Shown: piece after piece, positions 1-8,116 of the stretch
Layout of the letters: each line of letters opens with the position of its first letter
Position numbering within the stretch: position 1 is the stretch's first letter
Assembly: GCA_934130085.1 (NCBI GenBank)
Contig: CAKOXK010000003.1
Span: 67,352 to 131,351, forward strand
From: an uncultured Clostridia bacterium
GTDB taxonomy: Bacteria; Bacillota; Clostridia; TANB77; CAG-508
Length of the DNA stretch: 64,000 bases
Direction: 5' to 3'
Translations under genes and position numbers: made by a program
Notes under the pieces: model-generated
What the model saw: the letters and a program-made list of their open reading frames with translations, nothing else
What the model was told of the DNA's origin: nothing
Databases searched by the model: none

Positions 1-481
1 CGGGCATAGTTCCTGTTTGTCCAATTTTTGCTGCTGTTGAAAACGTAGCTCCTGCTAGAACTTGCTCAGGAGTTGCATTACCTGTAGCTTGTTGAGATTT
101 TAATTCTTCATTTTCTCTTTTTAATTCTTCATTCTCTTGTCTTAGCTTATCAATCTGTTCTTGTAAATTATCTGGATTTCCGCTCGTGCCTCCTCCAGAT
201 GAGCTACTTCCTCCTGTTCCTCCAGAGCCACCTGTTTCTCCTGTTGAATTCATTGCATCCTTTATGCTATTACTTGCTTGTCCTAAAGCTACTTGTTCTG
301 CCTCTCGAGAAGATTCATACGTGTTTTTTGCATTTTTTGCTTGCTTTATTATTCCATTATCATCAAGTGCCATTTGAATTGTTATTCCTGCTAAGATTAA
401 AAGCACTATTATAGTGATTACAAGTGCCATAAGAGTTACTCCTGCCTCTTTTAATTTATATTCTAACATAATTTTAAACAT
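1..481 (-). CDS. Prepilin-like surface protein, 3' end cut off by window edge
   Basis: This open frame runs off the left edge, so only the first 160 residues are visible. The ATG at 481 is chosen because GGAGAA lies 6 nt upstream. After a short basic leader comes a prepilin-like segment (EAGVTLMALVITII) with a ~20-residue hydrophobic stretch, then an Ala/Lys-rich helix, a Gly/Ser-rich linker and a charged coiled coil of QEN/EEL repeats. The visible part is nearly identical to the protein at 726-2084, so the two are recent duplicates. The canonical Glu at position 5 of a type IV prepilin is Ala here. Function is unknown; export and surface display are inferred from the N-terminus. Confidence 0.8.
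   Translation of the reverse strand, partial: MFKIMLEYKLKEAGVTLMALVITIIVLLILAGITIQMALDDNGIIKQAKNAKNTYESSREAEQVALGQASNSIKDAMNSTGETGGSGGTGGSSSSGGGTSGNPDNLQEQIDKLRQENEELKRENEELKSQQATGNATPEQVLAGATFSTAAKIGQTGTMP
9..425. repeat. Direct repeat, copy 1 (~415 bp)
   Basis: This stretch matches 1573-1989 at a constant offset of 1564 bases with only a few substitutions. It covers the N-terminal half (hydrophobic segment, Gly/Ser linker, coiled coil) of two consecutive prepilin-like genes. Such a duplication can support recombination or gene conversion between the genes. Confidence 0.9.
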
Positions 482-504
482 ATTAAATTCTCCTATTTTA
501 TATT

Positions 505-533
505 TATATATACTAATAGAAACATCTTGTAAA
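505..533 (-). promoter_or_regulatory. Candidate sigma-A promoter of the 1-481 gene
   Basis: On the minus strand TTTACA (528-533) and TATATA (505-510) are separated by 17 bp, and the start codon follows about 24 nt downstream. The -10 box is not perfect. Confidence 0.5.
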
Positions 534-627
534 TACTTTTACAAAAATTTGCATTTTATTAACACTTAAAGCAAATTATATTTAAATTGAAGGATAATAA
601 TGTCCCCCACTATTTTAAATAAAAATA

Positions 628-657
628 CCCCTTCGCTTATATCATATAAGAGAAGGG
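628..657 (-). terminator. Intrinsic terminator after the 726-2084 gene
   Basis: On the minus strand a CCCTTC..CTTATAT / TATAAG..GAAGGG stem with a tight loop is followed by TATTTTTATTT. It closes the prepilin-like operon that starts at 2835. Confidence 0.8.
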
Positions 658-725
658 ATTTATTCTTGATTTTTTAGTCCTAATCATATCTTTTATATTA
701 ATTACTTTTATTTTAATATTGCAAT

Positions 726-2084
726 CTATTTGGCAGGTATTTTATATTTAGCTACAACATCAAATTGCATAGTTACTGAGGCTTGTCCATCAGCTGCGGT
801 GTTCTGTCTACCAATTTGTCCATTAGCTACAATACTAACAACTATATTATCAGCAGATGCAGTGTATGGCTTTTCAAGAAAATCAATTGTATTTTTATCT
901 GTTGATGTATTTTGTGCATTTGCTGAATAACTACGTGAACTAATTACAGTTCCATCAGCATCTTTAACAGAAAATGAACCGCTACCACTATATGACTGTC
1001 CATAAGCTTGACCTCCTTGTTGTCTATTTACAATTGCCAGTGCATATAATACTCCTCCATTTGCTTTTGTTGGCACATTATAATCTTTATTAAAGTTAAA
1101 TGATTGTGACCAGTTATCTGTCCAACGATTATTTCCCGCTATACTTCCTCCAACATTTGAGCAAACCGTTGTGCTTTCTGTTGAACCTCCAATCCAAGCA
1201 CTCATTCCTGAAACAAAACCACTATTATAGTTGTTTGAATCATTCGCTCCATTTCCTTCTATTTTTTGTCCATTTACATAAGCAATCTTTCCTTTTGAAA
1301 TGTTGTCTGCAGTTGCGGTTCCGTCTGATGTAAATGTTCCAACTATTCCAGATTTTCCATCAGATCTACCTACATTTACTCCAGCTTTAATATTTCCAGC
1401 ATTAAGATTCGCAATGTTTCCAGTTATCTTTGAATTTTTACCAAAAAACCCAATATTTCCATATTGGTTTGGAATGGTTACTAGCGCCTGTTCATTGTCT
1501 TGTGGATGTGCTTCAACTGATATTGTTTCATAACCACTCCAAGAAGTTGTAGTACCATCTCTATTTTTCATTGTTCCTGTTTGTCCAATTTTTGCTGCTG
1601 TTGAAAATGTTGCTCCTGCTAGAACTTGCTCAGGAGTTGCATTACCTGTAGCTTGTTGAGATTTTAATTCTTCATTTTCTCTTTTTAATTCTTCATTCTC
1701 TTGTCTTAGCTTATCAATCTGTTCTTGTAAATTATCTGGATTTCCGCTCGTGCCTCCTCCAGATGAGCTACTTCCTCCTGTTCCTCCAGAGCCACCTGTT
1801 TCTCCTGTTGAATTCATTGCATCCTTTATGCTATTACTTGCTTGTCCTAAAGCTACTTGTTCTGCCTCTCGAGAAGATTCATACGTGTTTTTTGCATTTT
1901 TTGCTTGCTTTATTATTCCATTATCATCAAGTGCCATTTGAATTGTTATTCCAGCTAAGATCAAAAGCACTATTATAGTAATTACAAGTGCCATAATGGT
2001 TACACCGTGCTCACTTTTTGTTTTCTTTAAGTTAACATAGCTTACGTTTCTACTTTCTAAATGCTCCTTTTCTTTTTGCTTCAT
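726..2084 (-). CDS. Prepilin-like protein with coiled coil and tail-fibre-like repeats
   Basis: A 452-aa protein. The ATG at 2084 is preferred to the upstream ATG at 2111 because GGAGGA lies 10 nt before it. Order: basic leader, prepilin-like hydrophobic segment (HGVTIMALVITII, Ala instead of Glu5), amphipathic helix, Gly/Ser linker, QEN/EEL coiled coil, then a beta-rich C-terminus. The C-terminus holds short motifs (VLAGATFSTAAKIGQTGTM and KIAYVNGQKIEGNG) resembling the GTM/YVNG repeats of phage tail fibre and baseplate proteins, followed by a Ser/Gly/Asn-rich beta domain. It lies 40 bp downstream of the 2125-2835 gene in the same direction and is followed by a terminator. A surface adhesin is an inference. 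Confidence 0.8.
   Translation of the reverse strand: MKQKEKEHLESRNVSYVNLKKTKSEHGVTIMALVITIIVLLILAGITIQMALDDNGIIKQAKNAKNTYESSREAEQVALGQASNSIKDAMNSTGETGGSGGTGGSSSSGGGTSGNPDNLQEQIDKLRQENEELKRENEELKSQQATGNATPEQVLAGATFSTAAKIGQTGTMKNRDGTTTSWSGYETISVEAHPQDNEQALVTIPNQYGNIGFFGKNSKITGNIANLNAGNIKAGVNVGRSDGKSGIVGTFTSDGTATADNISKGKIAYVNGQKIEGNGANDSNNYNSGFVSGMSAWIGGSTESTTVCSNVGGSIAGNNRWTDNWSQSFNFNKDYNVPTKANGGVLYALAIVNRQQGGQAYGQSYSGSGSFSVKDADGTVISSRSYSANAQNTSTDKNTIDFLEKPYTASADNIVVSIVANGQIGRQNTAADGQASVTMQFDVVAKYKIPAK
1573..1989. repeat. Direct repeat, copy 2 (~415 bp)
   Basis: Partner of the copy at 9-425, offset 1564 bases. It covers the coiled-coil, linker and hydrophobic part of the 726-2084 gene. Similarity ends at the 5' end of the genes, where the leader peptides differ. 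Confidence 0.9.
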
Positions 2085-2124
2085 AGAAATTAAGTCCTCC
2101 ATGTAAATCATTTTATGTATATTA

Positions 2125-2835
2125 CTAATTTAATGTTTTCAATTCTGTTTCTATTGCTGATGTTCCGTCTGGTGTTGTTACTTCTATCTTTATATAGTAT
2201 GTTTTGTTTGCTGTTAAGCCTGTAAACACATATACATTCTCACTTGTTTCTTTTTTTGCATTTCCATAGCCTGCGTTTTTATCACTTGTAATATAATATT
2301 TGTATTTTGTGTTGCCTGTTATTAATCTTTTTCCTTTTGGTTGTACAGCAATCTTTGATGCAGATGCGGCGTAATCTACGCTTTCTAATACCGGTCCTTT
2401 TTCTCCTGGTGCACCTTGATATGTTAAGTATAATTCTCCTTCAAGTTCTGTTACAGAATATACATACTTGTTGTCTATTGTAAAATACGTATTGTGTTCA
2501 TCAATATCTTGTTTGCTTGTGATATTTACTTTCTTTTCTCCTCTAGATGGGCATATATATGTTAAGAAATCACTTATTTTGCAATATCCTTGGCAGTCAA
2601 CAGATACTTCTTGTTTATATATTTCTAGTTGCTCTAAAACATTTACTTGATCTTGAACATCTTTTGCATTTTTTGCATGTGCGAACATTGGGTTGTTACC
2701 AAATGCCGCCATTCCAATTGTTATGCTTGCTAAGACTAGCATAATTATTATTGTTACAACTAATGCTATAAGGGTAATACCCTTTTCATTTAATTTAGCA
2801 GTGATTTTTTCATTTTTAATCATTTGTCTTCTCAT
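2125..2835 (-). CDS. Prepilin-like protein with C-terminal fibronectin III-like domain
   Basis: A 236-aa protein starting with ATG at 2835 behind GAAGGA. Residues ~17-40 form the prepilin-like segment (EKGITLIALVVTIII; Ala at the Glu5 position). The middle has two cysteines close together (DCQGYCK). The last ~95 residues (from about GPVLESV to the end) have the strand pattern and NKTYYIKIEVTTPDGTSA ending typical of fibronectin type III domains. It is the first gene of a minus-strand pair with 726-2084 (40-bp gap). Role in adhesion or pseudopilus assembly is inferred only. Confidence 0.8.
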   Translation of the reverse strand: MRRQMIKNEKITAKLNEKGITLIALVVTIIIMLVLASITIGMAAFGNNPMFAHAKNAKDVQDQVNVLEQLEIYKQEVSVDCQGYCKISDFLTYICPSRGEKKVNITSKQDIDEHNTYFTIDNKYVYSVTELEGELYLTYQGAPGEKGPVLESVDYAASASKIAVQPKGKRLITGNTKYKYYITSDKNAGYGNAKKETSENVYVFTGLTANKTYYIKIEVTTPDGTSAIETELKTLN

Positions 2836-3025
2836 ATTACATTTTCCTTCGTTTTTATTTTTCTTACCAAAACTTACTTTTTAATAACGACTTTATGTTT
2901 TTATGTTTTTTTGTTTTATCTACAATTTATAAATAATATATACGTGATTTTATAAAATATAGTTACATTTTTATTTATAAATTTGTAAATTTTACTTTGT
3001 TTACATTTTTTACAAATTTGTGTCT

Positions 3026-3871
3026 TTATACAATAATTACATCCATTTCTGATGTGTCTTTTGTATTCCCATAAGCGTATACAATATATAGTTCTCCATT
3101 TGGCCCTTGAAAGAATGTTTTTACGTTTGTTACATCGTATTCATCACTTTGCATATTTCTTTGATATACTTCGTATCCTGATTCTATCATTGACTCTTCT
3201 TGTTCTTTAGCCTCTTGTACTACTGCATTAATTTTTTTATTTACGATTGTTGATTCTATTCCCCTATTTTCTAGTATTTGTGTAATTGGAACTTCCTCGT
3301 TTGTATCTAGGTTGTAGTTGTATGTTTTTACTAGTGTACGCTGTGGATTATCTCCTATTTTTAATGTTGCCATTATTACTAATGATAGTATATTATTGTT
3401 AATATAACTTGTGAATTCTACATTGTATATTGTATAATTTCCTGTTTGATTTGATTTCTTTATGTTATTAGCATATTGCACAAAGTTGTTTTGTGTAAAT
3501 GTATTATAACTTGTAGCTAAATCTGAATTTATGTTTATTAATGGTACATGTATGTTTAACTCATAATAATTTGCTTTTGTCTCGTTTGCAGTTATTGCAT
3601 CATACACTAATGGTTTTTCTGGATTTATTTTTTTAATTTTCGAGTCATCAAAGTTTGATGCGAATAATTCATTTGTGAATAAGTCTTTGAATGAGTCTTT
3701 TACTTCATCTTGGGTTGGTTCTCCTGATGTGTTATTTGCGGTATCATTGTTTGTTGTAATGTTTGTTTCGGCCATATCTTTGAATACAAGTGCGTACACT
3801 CCAATAAATATAGCTATAACACATATTGCTGTAATTACTGCATATAATATGTATCTTACTGTCTTGTTCAT
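3026..3871 (-). CDS. Membrane-anchored extracytoplasmic protein, DUF3298/RsiV-like C-terminus possible
   Basis: A 281-aa protein with one N-terminal membrane segment (residues ~8-30), an Asn/Thr-rich linker, and an extracellular domain of alternating strands. The part around ITQILENRGIESTIVNKKI resembles the C-terminal half of DUF3298/RsiV-like domains, but I cannot confirm this by eye. AAAGGG lies just before the ATG. It stands behind the pgsA terminator, so it probably has its own promoter. No catalytic motif is visible. Confidence 0.65.
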   Translation of the reverse strand: MNKTVRYILYAVITAICVIAIFIGVYALVFKDMAETNITTNNDTANNTSGEPTQDEVKDSFKDLFTNELFASNFDDSKIKKINPEKPLVYDAITANETKANYYELNIHVPLININSDLATSYNTFTQNNFVQYANNIKKSNQTGNYTIYNVEFTSYINNNILSLVIMATLKIGDNPQRTLVKTYNYNLDTNEEVPITQILENRGIESTIVNKKINAVVQEAKEQEESMIESGYEVYQRNMQSDEYDVTNVKTFFQGPNGELYIVYAYGNTKDTSEMDVIIV

Positions 3872-3916
3872 ATTTTACCCTTTCCTAAAAATTATATGAA
3901 TTATACCATTAAAAAA

Positions 3917-3955
3917 AACATAAAACAATATATTTTATAATATTGTCTTATGTTT
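3917..3955 (-). terminator. Intrinsic terminator after pgsA
   Basis: On the minus strand AAACATAAGACAATAT pairs with ATATTGTTTTATGTTT (one G-T), followed by a run of T. It ends the clpE-like/pgsA unit. Confidence 0.8.
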
Positions 3956-4000
3956 AAAATATAATGCAATTTTTATAATTTAAATGTTTTTATATATAGT

Positions 4001-4597
4001 CTAATTTTCATTGTTTTTCTTAATATTTTCTACTTTCATTGTTTTCCTTAGATCTTCTTTTTTAGGTAAATATCCCTTACCATAAAAGTAATGAATGTAG
4101 CTTATTAAGGAAAAAATTGCAAATATCACAGCTAGGTAATAAATATATATATCGAACACTGGTAAATTAAACATTCTGATTATTAGTGAGCTAACTACTG
4201 CTATAAATATTAATACTGTCGTTATTTTCCCATACCATCTACTCGAAACTACCAGTTCTTTTCCATAGAGAAATGATGCTCCAATAATCAAAATTAGTTC
4301 TTTTAAGCATAATATTACTATTATCCATGTAGGAATTATTCTTTTTATAGCTAGAGTTAGTATTACAGAAAGTTGTGTTAGTTTATCTGCTAATGGATCC
4401 ATCAATTTGCCAAAATCAGATATTGCATTGCACTTTCTTGCAATTATTCCATCTAAAACATCAGTTATAGATGATATTATAAAAATTATTAATCCTGCTT
4501 TATAATTATTTACAGCCAATGTGGCAATAATTACTGGTACAAGTATAAATCTTATAATTGTTAGAACATTTGGTATGTATTTTACTATATTTTTCAT
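4001..4597 (-). CDS. pgsA: CDP-diacylglycerol-glycerol-3-phosphate phosphatidyltransferase
   Basis: A 198-aa integral membrane enzyme that makes phosphatidylglycerophosphate from CDP-diacylglycerol and glycerol-3-phosphate, the committed step of phosphatidylglycerol synthesis. The CDP-alcohol phosphatidyltransferase signature is complete: D46, D49-G50, A53-R54, G63, D67 and D71, which place the metal and CDP group in this family. About five to six hydrophobic segments follow. The start is set by AGGGGG 5 nt before the ATG. It lies 13 bp after the clpE-like gene, so the two are probably cotranscribed. Another CDP-alcohol transferase is possible, but length and context favour PgsA. Confidence 0.85.
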   Translation of the reverse strand: MKNIVKYIPNVLTIIRFILVPVIIATLAVNNYKAGLIIFIISSITDVLDGIIARKCNAISDFGKLMDPLADKLTQLSVILTLAIKRIIPTWIIVILCLKELILIIGASFLYGKELVVSSRWYGKITTVLIFIAVVSSLIIRMFNLPVFDIYIYYLAVIFAIFSLISYIHYFYGKGYLPKKEDLRKTMKVENIKKNNEN

Positions 4598-4610
4598 AAA
4601 TCCCCCTGAA

Positions 4611-6944
4611 CTATTCTACCTTAAACGTTAATTTTTCATTTTCTAAACCAATGAATATTTTTTGATTGTTCTTTAGTTCGCCTCTAAGAATTTTGTCTGA
4701 TAACTCATCTTCTATATATCTTTCAATTGTTCTCCTTAATGGTCTTGCTCCATATTTTATATCTGTTCCTTTCTTTAGCAAAAATTTTTTTGCCTCATTA
4801 GATAGAAACATTTTTATGCTTTTATCATTTAATGCTTTTTGAGTATCATTTAACATCAAATCAACTATCTGTAATAATTCTTCCTCAGTTAAAGAATTGA
4901 ATACTATTACCTCATCAACCCTGTTTAGAAATTCAGGTCTAAATGTTGCTCTTAAGCTTTCTTGTATTTTGCTCTTTCTGGCATCTGATATTGATCCAAA
5001 TCCAATCGAGTTTAAGTTTTCATTTGATCCGACATTTGATGTCATTATAATGATTGTGTTTTCAAAACTTACTGTGTTTCCTTGAGCATCTGTAAGCCTT
5101 CCATCATCAAGAACTTGTAATAGTATGTTAAATACATCCGCGTGAGCTTTTTCAATTTCATCAAATAGCACTATTGAATATGGATGACGTTTTACTTTTT
5201 CAGTTAATTGCCCTGCATCATCATAACCCACATATCCTGGAGGAGCACCTATCAATTTAGCTGTAGAATTTGATTCCATATATTCTGACATATCCACTCT
5301 TATTATTGCTTCCTCATTTCCAAACATTTCAGAAGCTAATGCTTTTGCAAGCTCTGTTTTTCCAACACCTGTTGGCCCAACAAATATAAATGATGGTGGT
5401 CTTTTTGTGCTTTTTAATCCTGCTCTATTTCTTCTTATTGCTCTAGCAACACTAGAAACAGCTTCATTTTGTCCAACTATACGCTTGTGTAAATTATCTT
5501 CAAGATTTAATAGTTTTTGCTTTTCTTCCTCAGTTATTTTTCTAACTGGAATTTTTGTCCAGCTTTCAATAACTTTTGCCACATCTTCCACTGTAAGCTC
5601 AACTGGACGCATTTTACTCTGAAGTTCGTTTATTTGTTCTGTTAATGAGCATTCTTGCATTTTTAATTCTGCTGCTTTTTTATAGTCGTCAGTAGAATCT
5701 GCATTGGCAGCCTCTTCTTTCTTTTCTTGAACTTCTTTTAGCTGATTTTTAAGAATCTCTAAATTATATAAGTCTTTATTATTAAGATTTATTCTTGAAC
5801 AAGCTTCATCTAATACATCAATTGCTTTATCAGGTAAGAATCTGTCATGAATATATTTTTCAGACATCCTTACAAGCTTATTTATTACATCATTTGAAAT
5901 TAATACTTTGTGGTAATTCTCATAATAACCTTTTATGCCTTGGATTATTTTTATGCTATCATCAACACTTGGTTCTTCAACCATTACCTGCTGGAAGCGT
6001 CTTTCAAGTGCACTATCCTTCTCGATGAACTTTCTATATTCTGAAAGAGTGGTTGTTCCAATTAATTGAATTGTTCCGTCAGCCAATGATGGTTTTAATA
6101 TATTTGCTGCATTTGTTGTATGATCTGAATCTCCTGCACCAATTATATTATGAATCTCGTCTATAACAAGTATAATATCTCCATCTGATTTACATTCATC
6201 AATTATGGATTTCATTCTAGCCTCGAATTGACCCCTAAACTGTGTTCCTGCAACCACTGCTGTCATATCGAGCAAATAGATTTGTTTTTTTAGTAGTTTT
6301 GCGGGAACCTCACCATTAACAATTTTTATAGCTAAACCCTGTGCAATTGCAGTTTTACCTACCCCAGGCTCTCCTATCAAACATGGATTGTTTTTTGTTC
6401 TCCTGTTTAATATCTGTATAATTCTCTCTATTTCTTTTTCTCTTCCGATAACTCTATCAATCTTGCCTTCTCTTGCTTTTTCTGTTAGATTTGTTCCGTA
6501 AGTATCAAGAAATCTCTTCTTTTTTGTTTTATTTATTTTTTCAACCTTTACTGTTGTCTTACCATTTTGCCTATCACTTTCGTGTTCCCCTGAATATTTT
6601 GATAGTAAGGAACTTAGTGGAATAGCAAATCCCATTGGTGTTTCTATTGCACCATCAATTTTGCCTTCATCTGTATCATCATCGTCTATAACCTGACTAA
6701 AGCCTGATATATCATCTGGATTTATATCCAACTTAGACGTTATCTCAGTTAATACATCACCGATCTTAGTTGATAGGTCTTCTATATCTTTTGAAGATAA
6801 ATCATTTTTATCTGAACGTGCAATACTTATTCCCCTTTTTTTGGCACATTTATAGCAATAACCAACTTTGTTTGTTTTACCCTCTTTGTTTTTTTCATCT
6901 ATAAAAATAACTGCTGTATTTTTTTTACAATCTGAACATAACAT
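4611..6944 (-). CDS. clpE: ClpE-like ATP-dependent Clp protease ATPase subunit
   Basis: A 777-aa Hsp100 unfoldase expected to feed substrates to ClpP. The N-terminus has a zinc finger (C3, C6, C30, C33), the mark that separates ClpE from ClpC, which has an N-domain repeat instead. AAA1 has Walker A GEPGVGKT (191-198) and Walker B ILVIDEIHN. A UVR-like coiled middle domain lies around residues 400-440. AAA2 has GPTGVGKT (523-530) and VLFDEIEKAH. No CtsR-type heptad repeat is evident at the promoter. It has its own promoter (6972-7000) and is followed by pgsA. A ClpC-type assignment is the main alternative. Confidence 0.85.
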   Translation of the reverse strand: MLCSDCKKNTAVIFIDEKNKEGKTNKVGYCYKCAKKRGISIARSDKNDLSSKDIEDLSTKIGDVLTEITSKLDINPDDISGFSQVIDDDDTDEGKIDGAIETPMGFAIPLSSLLSKYSGEHESDRQNGKTTVKVEKINKTKKKRFLDTYGTNLTEKAREGKIDRVIGREKEIERIIQILNRRTKNNPCLIGEPGVGKTAIAQGLAIKIVNGEVPAKLLKKQIYLLDMTAVVAGTQFRGQFEARMKSIIDECKSDGDIILVIDEIHNIIGAGDSDHTTNAANILKPSLADGTIQLIGTTTLSEYRKFIEKDSALERRFQQVMVEEPSVDDSIKIIQGIKGYYENYHKVLISNDVINKLVRMSEKYIHDRFLPDKAIDVLDEACSRINLNNKDLYNLEILKNQLKEVQEKKEEAANADSTDDYKKAAELKMQECSLTEQINELQSKMRPVELTVEDVAKVIESWTKIPVRKITEEEKQKLLNLEDNLHKRIVGQNEAVSSVARAIRRNRAGLKSTKRPPSFIFVGPTGVGKTELAKALASEMFGNEEAIIRVDMSEYMESNSTAKLIGAPPGYVGYDDAGQLTEKVKRHPYSIVLFDEIEKAHADVFNILLQVLDDGRLTDAQGNTVSFENTIIIMTSNVGSNENLNSIGFGSISDARKSKIQESLRATFRPEFLNRVDEVIVFNSLTEEELLQIVDLMLNDTQKALNDKSIKMFLSNEAKKFLLKKGTDIKYGARPLRRTIERYIEDELSDKILRGELKNNQKIFIGLENEKLTFKVE

Positions 6945-6971
6945 ATTGTCCTAATCTCCATTTCTCACATT

Positions 6972-7000
6972 ATTTTACTCTATAACGACTGTAAAGTCAA
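6972..7000 (-). promoter_or_regulatory. Sigma-A promoter of the clpE-like gene
   Basis: On the minus strand TTGACT (6995-7000) and TAAAAT (6972-6977) are 17 bp apart, about 27 nt before the ATG. Confidence 0.75.
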
Positions 7001-7044
7001 CCATTTGTTTGTGAACATTGTGTTAATATTCAGTTGTTATTTTA

Positions 7045-7281
7045 TTATTTTCCTGTTGATTTATTTACATTATTTGATAGTATTCCAATATCTTGTATAT
7101 GCTGATTCATGTCTTTTTGGAAGCCCTCTGTTCTGTTGCTTTCAATGTCAATAAGGTCATTGCTTGATTTTGACATTCTTAATCCGATATCTGCCATTAT
7201 GATCATCAAAATTACAGTTACAGAAAGAGCTACTAGTGTTACTCCTTTTTCATTTTGCGTTCTTTCATTCGTTTTTCTCAT
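7045..7281 (-). CDS. Small prepilin-like protein (78 aa)
   Basis: The ATG at 7281 is chosen because AAGGA lies 7 nt upstream; an in-frame ATG at 7317 has no ribosome site. A hydrophilic leader precedes EKGVTLVALSVTVILMIIM, a prepilin-like segment with Ala at position 5, then a ~40-residue hydrophilic helix. No globular domain follows, so it could be a minor pseudopilin or a membrane-anchored helix protein. It has its own promoter and lies between the BofC-like gene and the clpE-like gene. Confidence 0.7.
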   Translation of the reverse strand: MRKTNERTQNEKGVTLVALSVTVILMIIMADIGLRMSKSSNDLIDIESNRTEGFQKDMNQHIQDIGILSNNVNKSTGK

Positions 7282-7317
7282 TTTACAATCCTTCTCACCT
7301 AGTTTATTATTGTTCAT

Positions 7318-7346
7318 ACTATATCATATTAACTTTAAATTTACAA
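7318..7346 (-). promoter_or_regulatory. Sigma-A promoter of the small prepilin-like gene
   Basis: On the minus strand TTGTAA (7341-7346) and TATAGT (7318-7323) with a 17-bp spacer, ~37 nt upstream of the ATG. Confidence 0.65.
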
Positions 7347-7404
7347 TTATTATATTATAGATTTATATAATTTCATATACCTTGCTTGTCTGAATGTGTA
7401 TCCG

Positions 7405-8004
7405 TTATTCATAATCCGACAATATTTCTTCAAGTTCTGTTTGATTATTAGCCATAATCCCTTTTCTTAAAAGTTTAATGTCCTCTTCTGGCAAATATTT
7501 TGTCAATATTTCTGTTTCATTTTTTACAGTCTCATTTCCATCTTGATCAATCGAATACACAACCACTTTGTTATCTACTTCTTTTACCAGATAGTGATTT
7601 TTGCATTGGTTTTCTTGCTCTTTATACATGTAAACTTCTTTACTACTGAAGCTTTTTATATTCCATCCCACATACTTTTTAGCTAATTCTTCTTTTGTTT
7701 TATTAACATCTGCATTTTCAATTTTTTCTTTCTTTATTTCACTATGTCCACATTTATTGTAATGAGTTTCAAATACAAATACTGTGTTTGGTGTTGTTTT
7801 TTCTTCTGATGTGCCTGTTTCTTTTATTGTTTTTTCATTGATATGATTGCTTGCTGTAATGTTAGAAAATAAATTAAACTCTTCAACTTGCTTAATTGAA
7901 GCTCTTTCTAATTTTGCATCACTATAAACATGTATAATTATTCCTGCAGTTATTGCCAAAATACATGTAATTATAGCATAACCTATATACTCTGATTTAC
8001 GCAT
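7405..8004 (-). CDS. Membrane-anchored protein with BofC-like C-terminal domain
   Basis: A 199-aa protein with one N-terminal membrane helix (residues ~7-28), then an extracytoplasmic region. A middle segment contains Cys/His pairs (NKCGHSE and ENQCKNHY). The last ~60 residues (YLVKEVDNKVVVYSIDQDG to LPEEDIKLLRKGI and the acidic EEILSDYE end) match the pattern of the BofC C-terminal domain of forespore sigma-K control proteins. BofC itself is a secreted forespore protein; a role in sporulation here is only inferred. The ribosome site AGGTGAT is locked in a hairpin (8011-8041). Confidence 0.65.
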   Translation of the reverse strand: MRKSEYIGYAIITCILAITAGIIIHVYSDAKLERASIKQVEEFNLFSNITASNHINEKTIKETGTSEEKTTPNTVFVFETHYNKCGHSEIKKEKIENADVNKTKEELAKKYVGWNIKSFSSKEVYMYKEQENQCKNHYLVKEVDNKVVVYSIDQDGNETVKNETEILTKYLPEEDIKLLRKGIMANNQTELEEILSDYE

Positions 8005-8010
8005 AAAAAT

Positions 8011-8041
8011 ATCACCTCATAAATATTATTTATAAGGTGAT
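8011..8041 (-). promoter_or_regulatory. Hairpin sequestering the ribosome site of the BofC-like gene
   Basis: In the mRNA ATCACCT (8041-8035) is complementary to the Shine-Dalgarno AGGTGAT (8017-8011), and the intervening bases also pair (ATAAATA/TATTTAT with one mismatch). The stem is about 15 bp with a tiny loop, and the ATG follows 6 nt later. This would block translation unless opened. Confidence 0.7.
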
Positions 8042-8116
8042 TATTTCCAATTATATAAGTTTTATTCTATAAACAAATTTGACAATATATAATAAAACAT
8101 ATTAGCTAAATGCGTA

